Shown here piece after piece: positions 9,083 through 16,131 of a DNA stretch of 64,000 nucleotides (position 1 is the first letter of the stretch; every line of letters begins with the position of its first letter). Under the pieces are notes generated by a model, which was not told where the DNA came from, made no database searches, and was given only the letters and a program-made list of their open reading frames with translations. The stretch is taken from NCBI RefSeq assembly GCF_019977295.1, contig NZ_AP024651.1, positions 4,650,001-4,714,000 on the forward strand. The letters are read 5' to 3'. The DNA comes from Arthrobacter sp. StoSoilB20 (GTDB lineage: Bacteria > Actinomycetota > Actinomycetes > Actinomycetales > Micrococcaceae). Position numbers and translations under genes: made by a program.

Positions 9083-10114
9083 ATGCCCACTCCCGAACAT
9101 CCCCTGCGCAAACTTGGTTTCCTCACCATCGGCCTGTTCGATCCCGCGGATCCGGCCGCAGGGCACCGGTCCACCTTGGAGATCATCGAGCTTGGGGAAC
9201 GGCTGGGTTTCGACAGCGCATGGCTCCGGCACCGGCATCTGCAGTTCGGGATTTCCTCGCCCGTTGCGGTCATGGCAGCAGCAAGCCAGCGCACCTCAAG
9301 GATTGAGCTGGGAACTGCCGTGACGCCGCTGGGTTGGGAAAACCCTTTGCGCCTGGCCGAAGACCTGGCCACCGTGGACCTTCTCTCTGGTGGACGCATC
9401 AACCCGGGGCTGAGCGTGGGGGAACCCATGAATTACGACACCGTGAAGCATGAGCTCTACCCGGACACGGCCGATGTAGAGGATTTCAGCTACGCCCGTG
9501 TGAACCGGCTTGCCCGTCTGGTCGCCGGGGAGAAAATCCGGGAATTTTCCGGCAAACAAGGCGTGGTGGAGGAATTTTCGCACCGCGTGGAACCACATTC
9601 TCCGGGCCTGCGTGCGCGGCTTTGGTACGGGGCTGCGAGCATGAAATCGGCGGTGTGGGCCGGGGAAAACGGCTTCAACCTGCTCTCCAGCAGCGTGATC
9701 TTCCCGGACAAGGACCAGGAACCGGACTTTGCCAAGGTCCAGCAGTCCCAGATCCGCGCCTATCGCGAAGCCGCAGCCCAAGGAGGCCATCCTGCCCGCG
9801 TCTCCCAAGGCCTGGTGGTGATTCCCACAGACTCGGCCTCACCGGACCAGCGGCAGAAATACCAGCGGTATGTGGACCAACGGACCCCACGTACCCGTGC
9901 GCCCCAGGGACCGAAGGGCATGATGTTCGCCCAGGACATTATCGGAACCAGCGAGGAGATCGCCGGGCAACTCTACGCCCACCAAGGTTTCCAAGAGGTG
10001 GACGAGGTGGCATTCGCGCTGCCCTTCAGCTTTGAGCACGAGGACTATGTGCAGATCCTCACCGACATCGCGGAGAAACTCGGGCCGGCCCTGGGGTGGA
10101 CGCCCGCCGCCTGA
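9083..10114 (+). CDS. luciferase-like (LLM class) flavin-dependent oxidoreductase
   Basis: 343 residues with the bacterial-luciferase TIM-barrel pattern: an N-terminal strand LGFLTIGLFD, then ERLGFDSAWLRHRH, SRIELGTAVTPLGWENP and LSGGRINPGLSVG, ending with a helix EDYVQILTDIAEKLG. Such enzymes use FMNH2 (often F420H2 in actinobacteria) and O2 to oxidise varied substrates. AAGGAAG precedes the ATG by 6 nt. Neighbours give no pathway. The substrate is unknown and FMN versus F420 cannot be settled by eye. Confidence 0.85.
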   Translation: MPTPEHPLRKLGFLTIGLFDPADPAAGHRSTLEIIELGERLGFDSAWLRHRHLQFGISSPVAVMAAASQRTSRIELGTAVTPLGWENPLRLAEDLATVDLLSGGRINPGLSVGEPMNYDTVKHELYPDTADVEDFSYARVNRLARLVAGEKIREFSGKQGVVEEFSHRVEPHSPGLRARLWYGAASMKSAVWAGENGFNLLSSSVIFPDKDQEPDFAKVQQSQIRAYREAAAQGGHPARVSQGLVVIPTDSASPDQRQKYQRYVDQRTPRTRAPQGPKGMMFAQDIIGTSEEIAGQLYAHQGFQEVDEVAFALPFSFEHEDYVQILTDIAEKLGPALGWTPAA

Positions 10115-10227
10115 CAGGCGTCGCGGGCAAGGCCGCGTCAGACCGGCGTCGCGGGTCAGGCCCCGCCAGACCGGCGTCGGGGCCACGCAGCGTCAGTCCG
10201 GCGTCGCGGGCCACGCAGCGTCAGTCC
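10113..10227. repeat. degenerate tandem repeat, ~28-bp unit, four copies
   Basis: A unit built on CAGWCCGGCGTCGCGGG and a tail such as CCACGCAGCGT recurs about every 27-28 bp between two convergent genes. Copies differ at several positions. It overlaps no recognised frame and has no spacer structure. It may act as a terminator or be a lineage-specific intergenic repeat. Confidence 0.6.
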
Positions 10228-10421
10228 ACAAACTCCGACTGTGTCTCGATAAAATCCCAGTCCGCCTCCGTCAGCACACCGCTGACCTTGTCCGGATGGG
10301 GACCCCCGGCTTCGGCAATATGCTGCAGTACGGGCAGGGGAAGCTCATCGACGCGCAGGTTTTCCCGCAACCATTCTTTGCTGTCCAGGTGCAGATCGAG
10401 CCACCACATGAAAATTTCCAT
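10221..10421 (-). CDS. small hypothetical protein, 66 aa
   Basis: I do not recognise this one. It encodes an acidic 66-residue protein starting MEIFMWWLDLHLDSKEWL and ending WDFIETQSEFVD, with no signal peptide or membrane helix. GAAAGAAGG lies about 7-8 nt before the ATG. Convergent with the luciferase-like gene and divergent from the CHAT gene. Codon use and the ribosome site favour a real gene; a function cannot be assigned. Confidence 0.55.
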   Translation of the reverse strand: MEIFMWWLDLHLDSKEWLRENLRVDELPLPVLQHIAEAGGPHPDKVSGVLTEADWDFIETQSEFVD

Positions 10422-10612
10422 CGCGGACCGCCTTCTTTCGGATGTGCCGTGGGTTCAAGTACGCCGCAGGCACGGATTAACCGTAGGCCGGGGCGGGGGT
10501 GTCTACAAGGGTCCGGCCCTTGTGGCCGGCCGCGCTTAGGGCCACTCTGTTCCTAGGGGAATTCCCGGCGTACGCTTCGTTGGCCGGACTCCCGTCACAC
10601 AAGGGATCCGCC

Positions 10613-13600
10613 ATGGACTGTGACATGGAGCTGGAGATTGATGCCGGCTCTGGACGCGGCGAATATGCGGTGCACGTGGTCCGTGCACCGGCGGGAGGCC
10701 ACGCTTCGGGCACGTTCACCCTGGACGTGGATGGCATCCTGGAACGGCTCCCCCAACTTGAAGCCACGGTCCTGGCCTCTGCCGTGGCTGCCCGAAGGAC
10801 CATGCCGGTGGCTGAAATGGCCGTCCGGGAAGTGGGACAACAGTTATTCCAGGCCCTGTTCACCCGCGAGGTTTACGGCACGTACCGGGCCAGCCTGGGC
10901 GCCGCGCAGCACGCCGGCCAGCAGCTCAGGGTGGTTCTAAGGTTGTCGGCGCCGGAACTGGCCACCATGCCCTGGGAGACCTTGTTCGACCCCGAAACTG
11001 AAACCTACCTCTGCCAGACCGAGCCCCTCCTCCGCCACATCCCCGCACCGGACTACAACCTGAATCCCTTGGATGTGGAGCCCCCTCTGCGCATCCTGGG
11101 AATTGTTGCCTCACCGCGGGACCTGCCCTCATTGGATGTCGCTGCCGAGAAAGAACACTTGGCCCGGGCCTTGGCTGGCCCCGTTTCCGAAGGCCGGGTG
11201 GAGCTGGTCTGGGCGAAAACGGGGACCTGGGATGATGTGCAGTCCTTGCTGTTGGCCGGGCCTTGGCATGTGGTCCATTTTGTGGGCCACGGCGACTACG
11301 ACTCCCGAACCGACGAAGGCAGGATAGCCCTGGTGGGTCCCGACGGCAGGGCAGCCATGGTCCGCGCCGTCAGGTTGATGGCCCTGCTCAGCGTCGCCGC
11401 GCCACGCCCGAGGTTGGTGGTGCTGAACTCCTGCTCATCCGGGGAAATGGGCCAATCAGACCTTTTCTCAGGGACGGCGTCGGCCCTGGTCAGGAGCGGC
11501 ATTGGCGCCGTCGCTGCCATGCAGTTCGCCATCAGCGACTACGCCGCCATCGCCTTCGCCCACGGCTTCTACGCCGCGATCGCCAACGGCCGCACCGTGG
11601 ATGAGGCGGCGCGCGTCGGCAGGATCTCAGTCATGGCCAGCCCCGACGGAACGCTCGAATGGGTCACCCCGGCCCTCTACGTCCGCGGCGGCACCACCCA
11701 ACTGTTCACGTTGAAAGGAACACCGCGCACTCCGGCGGCAGTTGAAGGCACGGCGCAGGTTGGAAGCGGGGCGTCCGTTGAAAGTTCGACGGCGGCCAGC
11801 ACCCCGGCCGGCCAAGCTGCGGCACCAACCGACGCAGGTTCGACGGCGGCCAGCACCCCGGGCGGCCAAGCTGCGGCACCAGCGGACGCAGGTTCGACGG
11901 CGGCCAACACCCCGGGCGGCCAAGCTGCGGCACCAGCCAACGCAGGTTCGACGGCGTCACCGCCCGACCCGGTAAAGGACCCCCGTTTACCGACCCAAAC
12001 GGCACCATGGGCATCTCCTCAGGTACCGGGCAGCCCCGGGCAAGGCACACAGCCCGGCGCCAACTCGCCGCAGGCCAGCGCCGGGCAAGGCCATATCGGG
12101 CAGGCCAACGACGGGCAGGCAGATACCAATCCAGTGCCCCAACCGCGGGCCGCCCAAGAGCAGGCCATGAAACGGGCGCAACTGAGGGCGCTGTATGTCC
12201 AAGCTTCCGCCGAGTTGAGGGCCCGCCGACTGGAACAGGCCGTGGAACTCTTCGAAGACCTCCTGACGCTTGAGCCCGGGTACCGGGACGCGACAACCCT
12301 GAGAGACAACGCGAGGCAAAGACTGGAACTGGATCGCACTTATCGCGAAGCACTGGAGGCTGAGGAGGCCGAAGATTGGCTGGCCGCAGCAGATGGCTTC
12401 GCCGCGGTCCAGGACCACCCCGCATTCCCTGACGCTGCCTCCCGACGGCAGGACTGCGAGCGCCGCCAACGAATCTCGGACCTGCAAGGTGAGCTCCGAT
12501 ACCATTCCTCCCTCGGCTCCTGGGAGGCGGTGCTGGACGTTTCAGCAGAGCTGGCTACCGTGGATCCGCTCGCCGCAGATCCGGACGGGCTCGCAACGGC
12601 AGCCCGGGAAGAACTGGAGAAAGCCAGGCCCACGGAGCCTTCGAACGTTGAGGTGGCCGGGACCGGGATGGATGCGGTGTCCGGGGAAAGGAAGCCGGAG
12701 GGCTCGTACACGGCAGCCGATCCCCCGGTTCGGCCGGCACGGAAAACGGCGGCATTTACCGCGCCCTCAACGGACCCGGGTCAAGCCCGTCGCCCATTGA
12801 AAGGCTCCGGCCGGACAATAGCCCCATCCGCAACAGGCCCGGCCCCCTCCGCCACCGCGGGCGAGGTCAGCGCACCCCCAGCCACAACGCACCCAGCCAC
12901 ATCCACATCCAAGGCCGAGGCACCCGCTGCCATCCCGCCGTCGAACGCCGGCGTTTCAAGAGGCGAACCGTCGATAACCGCCGCCCCAACACCAAGCCCT
13001 TCCGTGGCGGTCCCCGGAGACGGGCTGACGACACCCCGGTGGATGCCGCTGTTGTGGGGAGGTGTCGCACTGGTGGTGGCCGGCGGCCTTGGCGCATGCT
13101 TCGCGGTCTACTTCCTCTGGCTGGACGACAACTATTGGTACGAGAGCGGGGGCGATGGGTCCCTCCGCGTCGTCTACGGCCTGGTGGCACCCCTGGGGTA
13201 CGTGCTGTTGGCGTTGGCGGGACTTCCCGACCGCACCGCCGCCGGCAGGGTGGCGATGGTGGGCGTGGTGGTTTCCGGGGCTGTTTTTGGGCTTTCCGGA
13301 CTCAACGAAACGGTGGACGCCACCGCCGTCGTTGCCAGCTTTGTGCATGCGGGCCTGGGCGCGTGGGCGGGAATCCTGGCCTTGAGGTCCCGCACCTCCA
13401 CGCCGTTCGGATGGCTGCTCATGTGGCCCACGGTGACAGTCCCGCTGGTGTGGGTGCAGGACAAGGGAGTCTTCCTTGAATCCTGGTACCGGACGCATGC
13501 GTACTTTGTGTTGATTCAGCTTGTGGTTGTTTGTGCAGCGGGGGTCGGACTGGTGGTGGCGGCCCGCCGCCTTGCCGCAGCGGAGAAGGGACAGGAACAT

Positions 13601-13615
13601 GAGCAGGTTGGTTGA
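10613..13615 (+). CDS. CHAT-domain protease with helical repeats and C-terminal membrane domain
   Basis: 1000 residues from the ATG at 10613 (AAGGGA 7 nt upstream; an in-frame GTG at 10499 lacks a site). Residues ~1-365 form a CHAT domain, the caspase-like peptidase fold. The catalytic dyad is visible as His226 in HFVGHGDYD and Cys274 in VVLNSCSSGE, with DLFSGTASALVRSGIGAV after it. Residues ~375-510 are an Ala/Pro/Gly linker with three near-identical 18-residue repeats. Residues ~520-690 are TPR-like helices (EQAVELFEDLLTLEPGYRDA; AEDWLAAADGFAAV). A second low-complexity linker leads to about six membrane helices from ~812 to 990. It overlaps the Trypco1 gene by 17 bp. CHAT proteases are death or processing effectors in bacterial conflict systems; here activation presumably occurs at the membrane (inference). 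Confidence 0.88.
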   Translation: MDCDMELEIDAGSGRGEYAVHVVRAPAGGHASGTFTLDVDGILERLPQLEATVLASAVAARRTMPVAEMAVREVGQQLFQALFTREVYGTYRASLGAAQHAGQQLRVVLRLSAPELATMPWETLFDPETETYLCQTEPLLRHIPAPDYNLNPLDVEPPLRILGIVASPRDLPSLDVAAEKEHLARALAGPVSEGRVELVWAKTGTWDDVQSLLLAGPWHVVHFVGHGDYDSRTDEGRIALVGPDGRAAMVRAVRLMALLSVAAPRPRLVVLNSCSSGEMGQSDLFSGTASALVRSGIGAVAAMQFAISDYAAIAFAHGFYAAIANGRTVDEAARVGRISVMASPDGTLEWVTPALYVRGGTTQLFTLKGTPRTPAAVEGTAQVGSGASVESSTAASTPAGQAAAPTDAGSTAASTPGGQAAAPADAGSTAANTPGGQAAAPANAGSTASPPDPVKDPRLPTQTAPWASPQVPGSPGQGTQPGANSPQASAGQGHIGQANDGQADTNPVPQPRAAQEQAMKRAQLRALYVQASAELRARRLEQAVELFEDLLTLEPGYRDATTLRDNARQRLELDRTYREALEAEEAEDWLAAADGFAAVQDHPAFPDAASRRQDCERRQRISDLQGELRYHSSLGSWEAVLDVSAELATVDPLAADPDGLATAAREELEKARPTEPSNVEVAGTGMDAVSGERKPEGSYTAADPPVRPARKTAAFTAPSTDPGQARRPLKGSGRTIAPSATGPAPSATAGEVSAPPATTHPATSTSKAEAPAAIPPSNAGVSRGEPSITAAPTPSPSVAVPGDGLTTPRWMPLLWGGVALVVAGGLGACFAVYFLWLDDNYWYESGGDGSLRVVYGLVAPLGYVLLALAGLPDRTAAGRVAMVGVVVSGAVFGLSGLNETVDATAVVASFVHAGLGAWAGILALRSRTSTPFGWLLMWPTVTVPLVWVQDKGVFLESWYRTHAYFVLIQLVVVCAAGVGLVVAARRLAAAEKGQEHEQVG
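11780..11957 (+). repeat. 54-bp in-frame tandem repeat (3 copies plus partial)
   Basis: Units begin at 11780, 11834 and 11888, with a partial fourth at 11942. Each encodes about 18 residues of the type AGSTAASTPGGQAAAPAD. The second and third are nearly identical in DNA, so the array can change copy number without shifting frame. It lies in the linker between the CHAT domain and the helical repeats. Confidence 0.85.
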
Positions 13616-13940
13616 ATTCACTACCGACGACGGCGGCACGGTAGTTGTGGAGGTCGCTAACGCCGCGGGGAGCCTGGTAACAAGGGGCGGGGATCACGCC
13701 GGGGACCATTCGGGGGTCTTTGCCCGGGCCCAGCAGACCTTTGAGCGGGCCCTGGCCCATGTGCGCCCAGCGGTCCAAGGGGTGATCGATGAGCTTCTGA
13801 GCCTGGAAAACCGTCCGGATGAGGTAAGCGTGGAATTCGGGATAGACCTCCATGCCGAGGCGGGTGCGTTCATCGCTTCGGCGAGTACGGCATCGAACTT
13901 CAAGGTGCGACTGACGTGGAACAAGCCGACGGAAACCTGA
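13599..13940 (+). CDS. Trypco1 / CU044_2847 family protein
   Basis: 113 residues starting at the ATG at 13599, inside the end of the CHAT gene (17-bp overlap, ACAGGA ribosome site), so translationally coupled. The strand pattern RLVEFTTDDGGTVVVEV at the start and SVEFGIDLHAEAGAFIASA then NFKVRLTW at the end is the CU044_2847 pattern, also called trypsin-co-occurring domain 1. This domain is repeatedly linked to proteases, NTPases and effector-associated domains in predicted bacterial conflict systems. The likely role is adaptor or sensor for the CHAT protease. The family call is by pattern recognition. Confidence 0.85.
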   Translation: MSRLVEFTTDDGGTVVVEVANAAGSLVTRGGDHAGDHSGVFARAQQTFERALAHVRPAVQGVIDELLSLENRPDEVSVEFGIDLHAEAGAFIASASTASNFKVRLTWNKPTET

Positions 13941-13954
13941 TGCCCCTACGCCTC

Positions 13955-13969
13955 TGAACAGCCTGTTCA
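13955..13969. promoter_or_regulatory. 15-bp palindrome upstream of the stress-protein gene
   Basis: TGAACAG-C-CTGTTCA is a perfect 7-1-7 inverted repeat, 30 bp before the start of the universal stress protein gene. Its GAAC/GTTC half-sites are spaced by five bases, not the four of an actinobacterial LexA box, so it is more likely an operator for another regulator. Confidence 0.35.
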
Positions 13970-13998
13970 TTGGGGCACCCCGGCGCAACAATAAGGGT

Positions 13999-14505
13999 AT
14001 GGCTGTGGAAGATTTCAGCGGACCGATTCCCCTGGTGGTGGGAGTTCTTCCGGACCAGCACGTGGAGGTCCTGCAGACCGCCCGGACGTTGGCCGAGCGG
14101 CTCGGCGTGCCGTTGGTGTGCGCCTATGTGGACGAGGCCAGCTACCTCGTTGAGTGGGACCCCTCGCGGGAGACACACCGGATGTCGCTGCACCCTGAGA
14201 AGGACAACGCCGACGTCGAAGCCGTCCGGGGTGACCTCGGCAAAGCGATCGCGGAAGCGATGGACGGCGGCACCGCCGAGTGGACGTTGCGTCTGCTGGC
14301 GGGAGATCCGGCACGGGCACTGGGCAGGCTTGCCGCTGATATCAACGCTTCCATGATCATTGTGGGAACACCCGAGCCCGGGTTTGGCCACCGGATTTCC
14401 GAGGCCCTCAACGGCTCCGTGGCCGCTTGGTTGAGCCATCACCAACGTCGGCCGGTGCTGATTGTGCCCCAGAAAAAGCGGCCGGAAGCTCCCCATGGAA
14501 ACTAA
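13999..14505 (+). CDS. universal stress protein (UspA family)
   Basis: 168 residues with one Usp fold: an N-terminal strand IPLVVGVLPDQHVEVL, then LAERLGVPLVCAYVDEASY and LLAGDPARALGRLAAD, and the ATP-binding-type end MIIVGTPEPGFGHRISEALNGSVAAWLSHHQRRPVLIVP. The GxxG-(9x)-G(S/T) signature is partly kept (G-PEPG...GSVAAWL), so nucleotide binding is plausible. The ATG at 13999 has AAGGG very close; a GTG at 14005 would be better spaced. It is followed by a strong terminator. A 58-bp gap and a palindrome separate it from the Trypco1 gene, so it may have its own promoter. Confidence 0.85.
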   Translation: MAVEDFSGPIPLVVGVLPDQHVEVLQTARTLAERLGVPLVCAYVDEASYLVEWDPSRETHRMSLHPEKDNADVEAVRGDLGKAIAEAMDGGTAEWTLRLLAGDPARALGRLAADINASMIIVGTPEPGFGHRISEALNGSVAAWLSHHQRRPVLIVPQKKRPEAPHGN

Positions 14506-14596
14506 AGCGAAAGTAGTTATTCGAGGTGGTGGCGAAGGGGTTGCGGGCAACGTAGAGTGATTACTGCAGGGTAGCGAAAGCCCCTGCTCAAAGGCC

Positions 14597-14635
14597 GCTC
14601 CGGAGTGCGTATCCCCCAATAACGCACTCCGGAGC
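14597..14635 (+). terminator. intrinsic terminator after the stress-protein gene
   Basis: GCTCCGGAGTGCGT (14597-14610) and ACGCACTCCGGAGC (14622-14635) form a perfect 14-bp stem with an 11-nt loop, followed by TCTTTTGTTT. Confidence 0.9.
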
Positions 14636-14654
14636 TCTTTTGTTTAAGCAACCT

Positions 14655-14776
14655 TCTCTCACATCCCCTCCCCTTCAGCCGGACGCTCTTCCACATCCCC
14701 TCCCCTCCCGGCCAGCGCTCTCTCACATCCCCTCCCCTTCAGCCGGACGCTCTCTCACCTCCCACGCTGACGGACG
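14655..14776. repeat. 32-bp direct tandem repeat array
   Basis: Three full units start at 14655, 14687 and 14719, and a degenerate fourth at 14751, at an exact 32-bp period. Each begins TCTCTCACATCCCCTCCCC (unit 2 TCTTCCACAT) and ends CCGGACGC or a near variant. Units 1 and 3 are identical. The same 32-nt module occurs as an inverted pair at 42681-42773. There are no spacers, so this is not CRISPR. Confidence 0.85.
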
Positions 14777-14808
14777 ACGGCGGCGCTAATGGTGAGTGCC
14801 GTCGTCGA
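14772..14808. repeat. hairpin of the GGTGAGTGCCGWCGTCG family
   Basis: Directly after the 32-bp array, GACGACGG...GGCGCT pairs with AGTGCC...GTCGTC, with two G-T pairs. The right half closely matches the hairpin at 21136-21151, which suggests a dispersed intergenic element. From here to 15021 no gene is credible: open frames on both strands lack ribosome sites. Confidence 0.55.
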
Positions 14809-14830
14809 GCCTTATGGGGGCGGCCTTCAA

Positions 14831-14945
14831 CGGGTGGCGGCTTCAGGCCGCGTACCGTCGCCACCCGCTTTGGATCTCCGAGAACGGCAACACGCCCACC
14901 GCACCAGCGTGTCCAGCCGTCAGCCGATTCAAAGTGGGTGGCGAC
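14831..14945. repeat. inverted and direct copies of GTCGCCACCCGCTTTGG
   Basis: CGGGTGGCG (14831-14839) and CGCCACCCG (14859-14867) are perfectly inverted. The longer GTCGCCACCCGCTTTGG (14857-14873) is inverted again at 14930-14945, with one mismatch over 16 bases. A direct copy with 18 of 20 bases identical lies at 16050-16069 on the other side of the AEC transporter gene. These could be operator sites or a small element flanking that gene. Confidence 0.5.
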
Positions 14946-15021
14946 GGCAAGGCCTACTTTTGGAAACGGAGCTTCCACGGCGTGAGCGCCGACTCCAACG
15001 CGGATGGGAAATCACAACGGC

Positions 15022-15945
15022 TCAGCCGAACAGCCACGCTGCCCCAAGAAGCAGCGGCACGGCCAGGATGCTGGTGAACACCGCCGTGGATTGGGCAATG
15101 CCCTGGCCCACGCCGTACCGGACCGCGTAGAGCACCACGTTTTGGCCGGTGGGAAGGATGGCGCAGGCGGTGACCACGAACGTGCTGAACGGGTCCAGAT
15201 GGAACATGAATGCCGCCAGGATCCAGGCAAGCGCTGGCTGAACAGCAGATTTGAGGATCACGGCCACAGTGGTGGGCGCCCGATCGCCGATGCCGGGCCG
15301 GACGGAGAGCCCGTGCAGGGACATGCCGAAGATGATCAACATCAGCGGCACAGCCAACTGGGCCACAAGCGACAGGGGGTCGAGGATGAGCGAGGGCACT
15401 TCGATGCCCAAAGCGCTCACGCCCACCCCGAGAATTGCTGCCACGGTGACAGGGTTGCGGAACGGGATGGACAGCACGCGCCAGACGGAGACATGTTTGC
15501 CCGCGGGATCTGTGAGGTCGAGGATGGTCAAGGCGATGGGTGTCACGATGGCCAGCTGAAACAGCATGATGGGCGTGACGTACGTGGCGCTGCCGAGGAT
15601 ATACAAGGACAACGGCACCCCCAAATTGGTGGAGTTCACGATTCCCACGGACAGCGCGCCGATAGTGGTCCGCCGGACACCCCAGCGGCAAATGAGGCCA
15701 GCCACGGTAAACACGAGCATGACCGCCACCGCGGTGACCACCGAAATCAGGCCCGTGGCACTGAGGACATCTGAAATATGGCGCGAGGCAATCGCCGAAA
15801 ACATCAGGCAGGGCAGCCCCACCATGAAAGTCAGCGTCGAGAGAACCTTGCTGCCCTCGGGACCCAGTGCCTTGGTCCTGCCAAGGATGTAGCCAATGAG
15901 CAGCACCACGCTGACCACAAAGAAACCTTGAAGGACTCCGTCCAC
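15022..15945 (-). CDS. AEC-family (auxin efflux carrier) transporter
   Basis: 307 residues, almost entirely hydrophobic, with about ten membrane helices. The AEC pattern shows in the first helix (FFVVSVVLLIGYILGR), STLTFMVGLPCLMFSAIA and the NSTNLGVPLSLYI crossover motif. The second half repeats this topology (LILDPLSLVAQLAVPLMLIIFGMSL; VTACAILPTGQNVVLYA). AEC proteins export or import organic anions such as malate or malonate in bacteria. The start is GTG at 15945 with AAGGA 7 nt upstream. The gene is bracketed by copies of GTCRCCACCCRCTTTGGATC. Substrate unknown. Confidence 0.88.
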   Translation of the reverse strand: MDGVLQGFFVVSVVLLIGYILGRTKALGPEGSKVLSTLTFMVGLPCLMFSAIASRHISDVLSATGLISVVTAVAVMLVFTVAGLICRWGVRRTTIGALSVGIVNSTNLGVPLSLYILGSATYVTPIMLFQLAIVTPIALTILDLTDPAGKHVSVWRVLSIPFRNPVTVAAILGVGVSALGIEVPSLILDPLSLVAQLAVPLMLIIFGMSLHGLSVRPGIGDRAPTTVAVILKSAVQPALAWILAAFMFHLDPFSTFVVTACAILPTGQNVVLYAVRYGVGQGIAQSTAVFTSILAVPLLLGAAWLFG

Positions 15946-16049
15946 ACCGTTTTCCTTAATCCGTAACTCTGGAGGCCCGGCTGGTGACGCAGGCTGGCTG
16001 GGAACGGATTAACCCTATCGGGCAGGAAACGGCGGGGCTGCCACGCGTT

Positions 16050-16069
16050 GTCACCACCCACTTTGGATC
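16050..16069. repeat. copy of GTCACCACCCACTTTGGATC near the AEC promoter
   Basis: Matches 14857-14876 at 18 of 20 positions in the same orientation. It lies in the 186-bp gap between the AEC transporter start and the end of the LssY_C gene, where no gene is seen. Confidence 0.45.
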
Positions 16070-16131
16070 CGAAACCACCTCGACACGCCACAAAGGAAGG
16101 CGTGTCAGGCCGAACCAACACTCAAAGAAGG

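Noticed and set aside
10499..10612. GTG-started extension of the CHAT protein
   Set aside because: No ribosome site precedes the GTG, and the extra 38 residues lack any domain character, while the ATG at 10613 has AAGGGA at good spacing.
13955..13969. SOS (LexA) box
   Set aside because: The GAAC and GTTC half-sites are separated by five bases, whereas the actinobacterial LexA site needs four.
14655..14776. CRISPR-like array
   Set aside because: The 32-bp units are directly contiguous with no unique spacers, and no cas gene is present.
14739..15077. Small coding frames of 79-113 codons on both strands between the stress protein and AEC genes
   Set aside because: They have no ribosome sites, overlap repeats and hairpins, and their translations are compositionally unlike the proteins of neighbouring genes.
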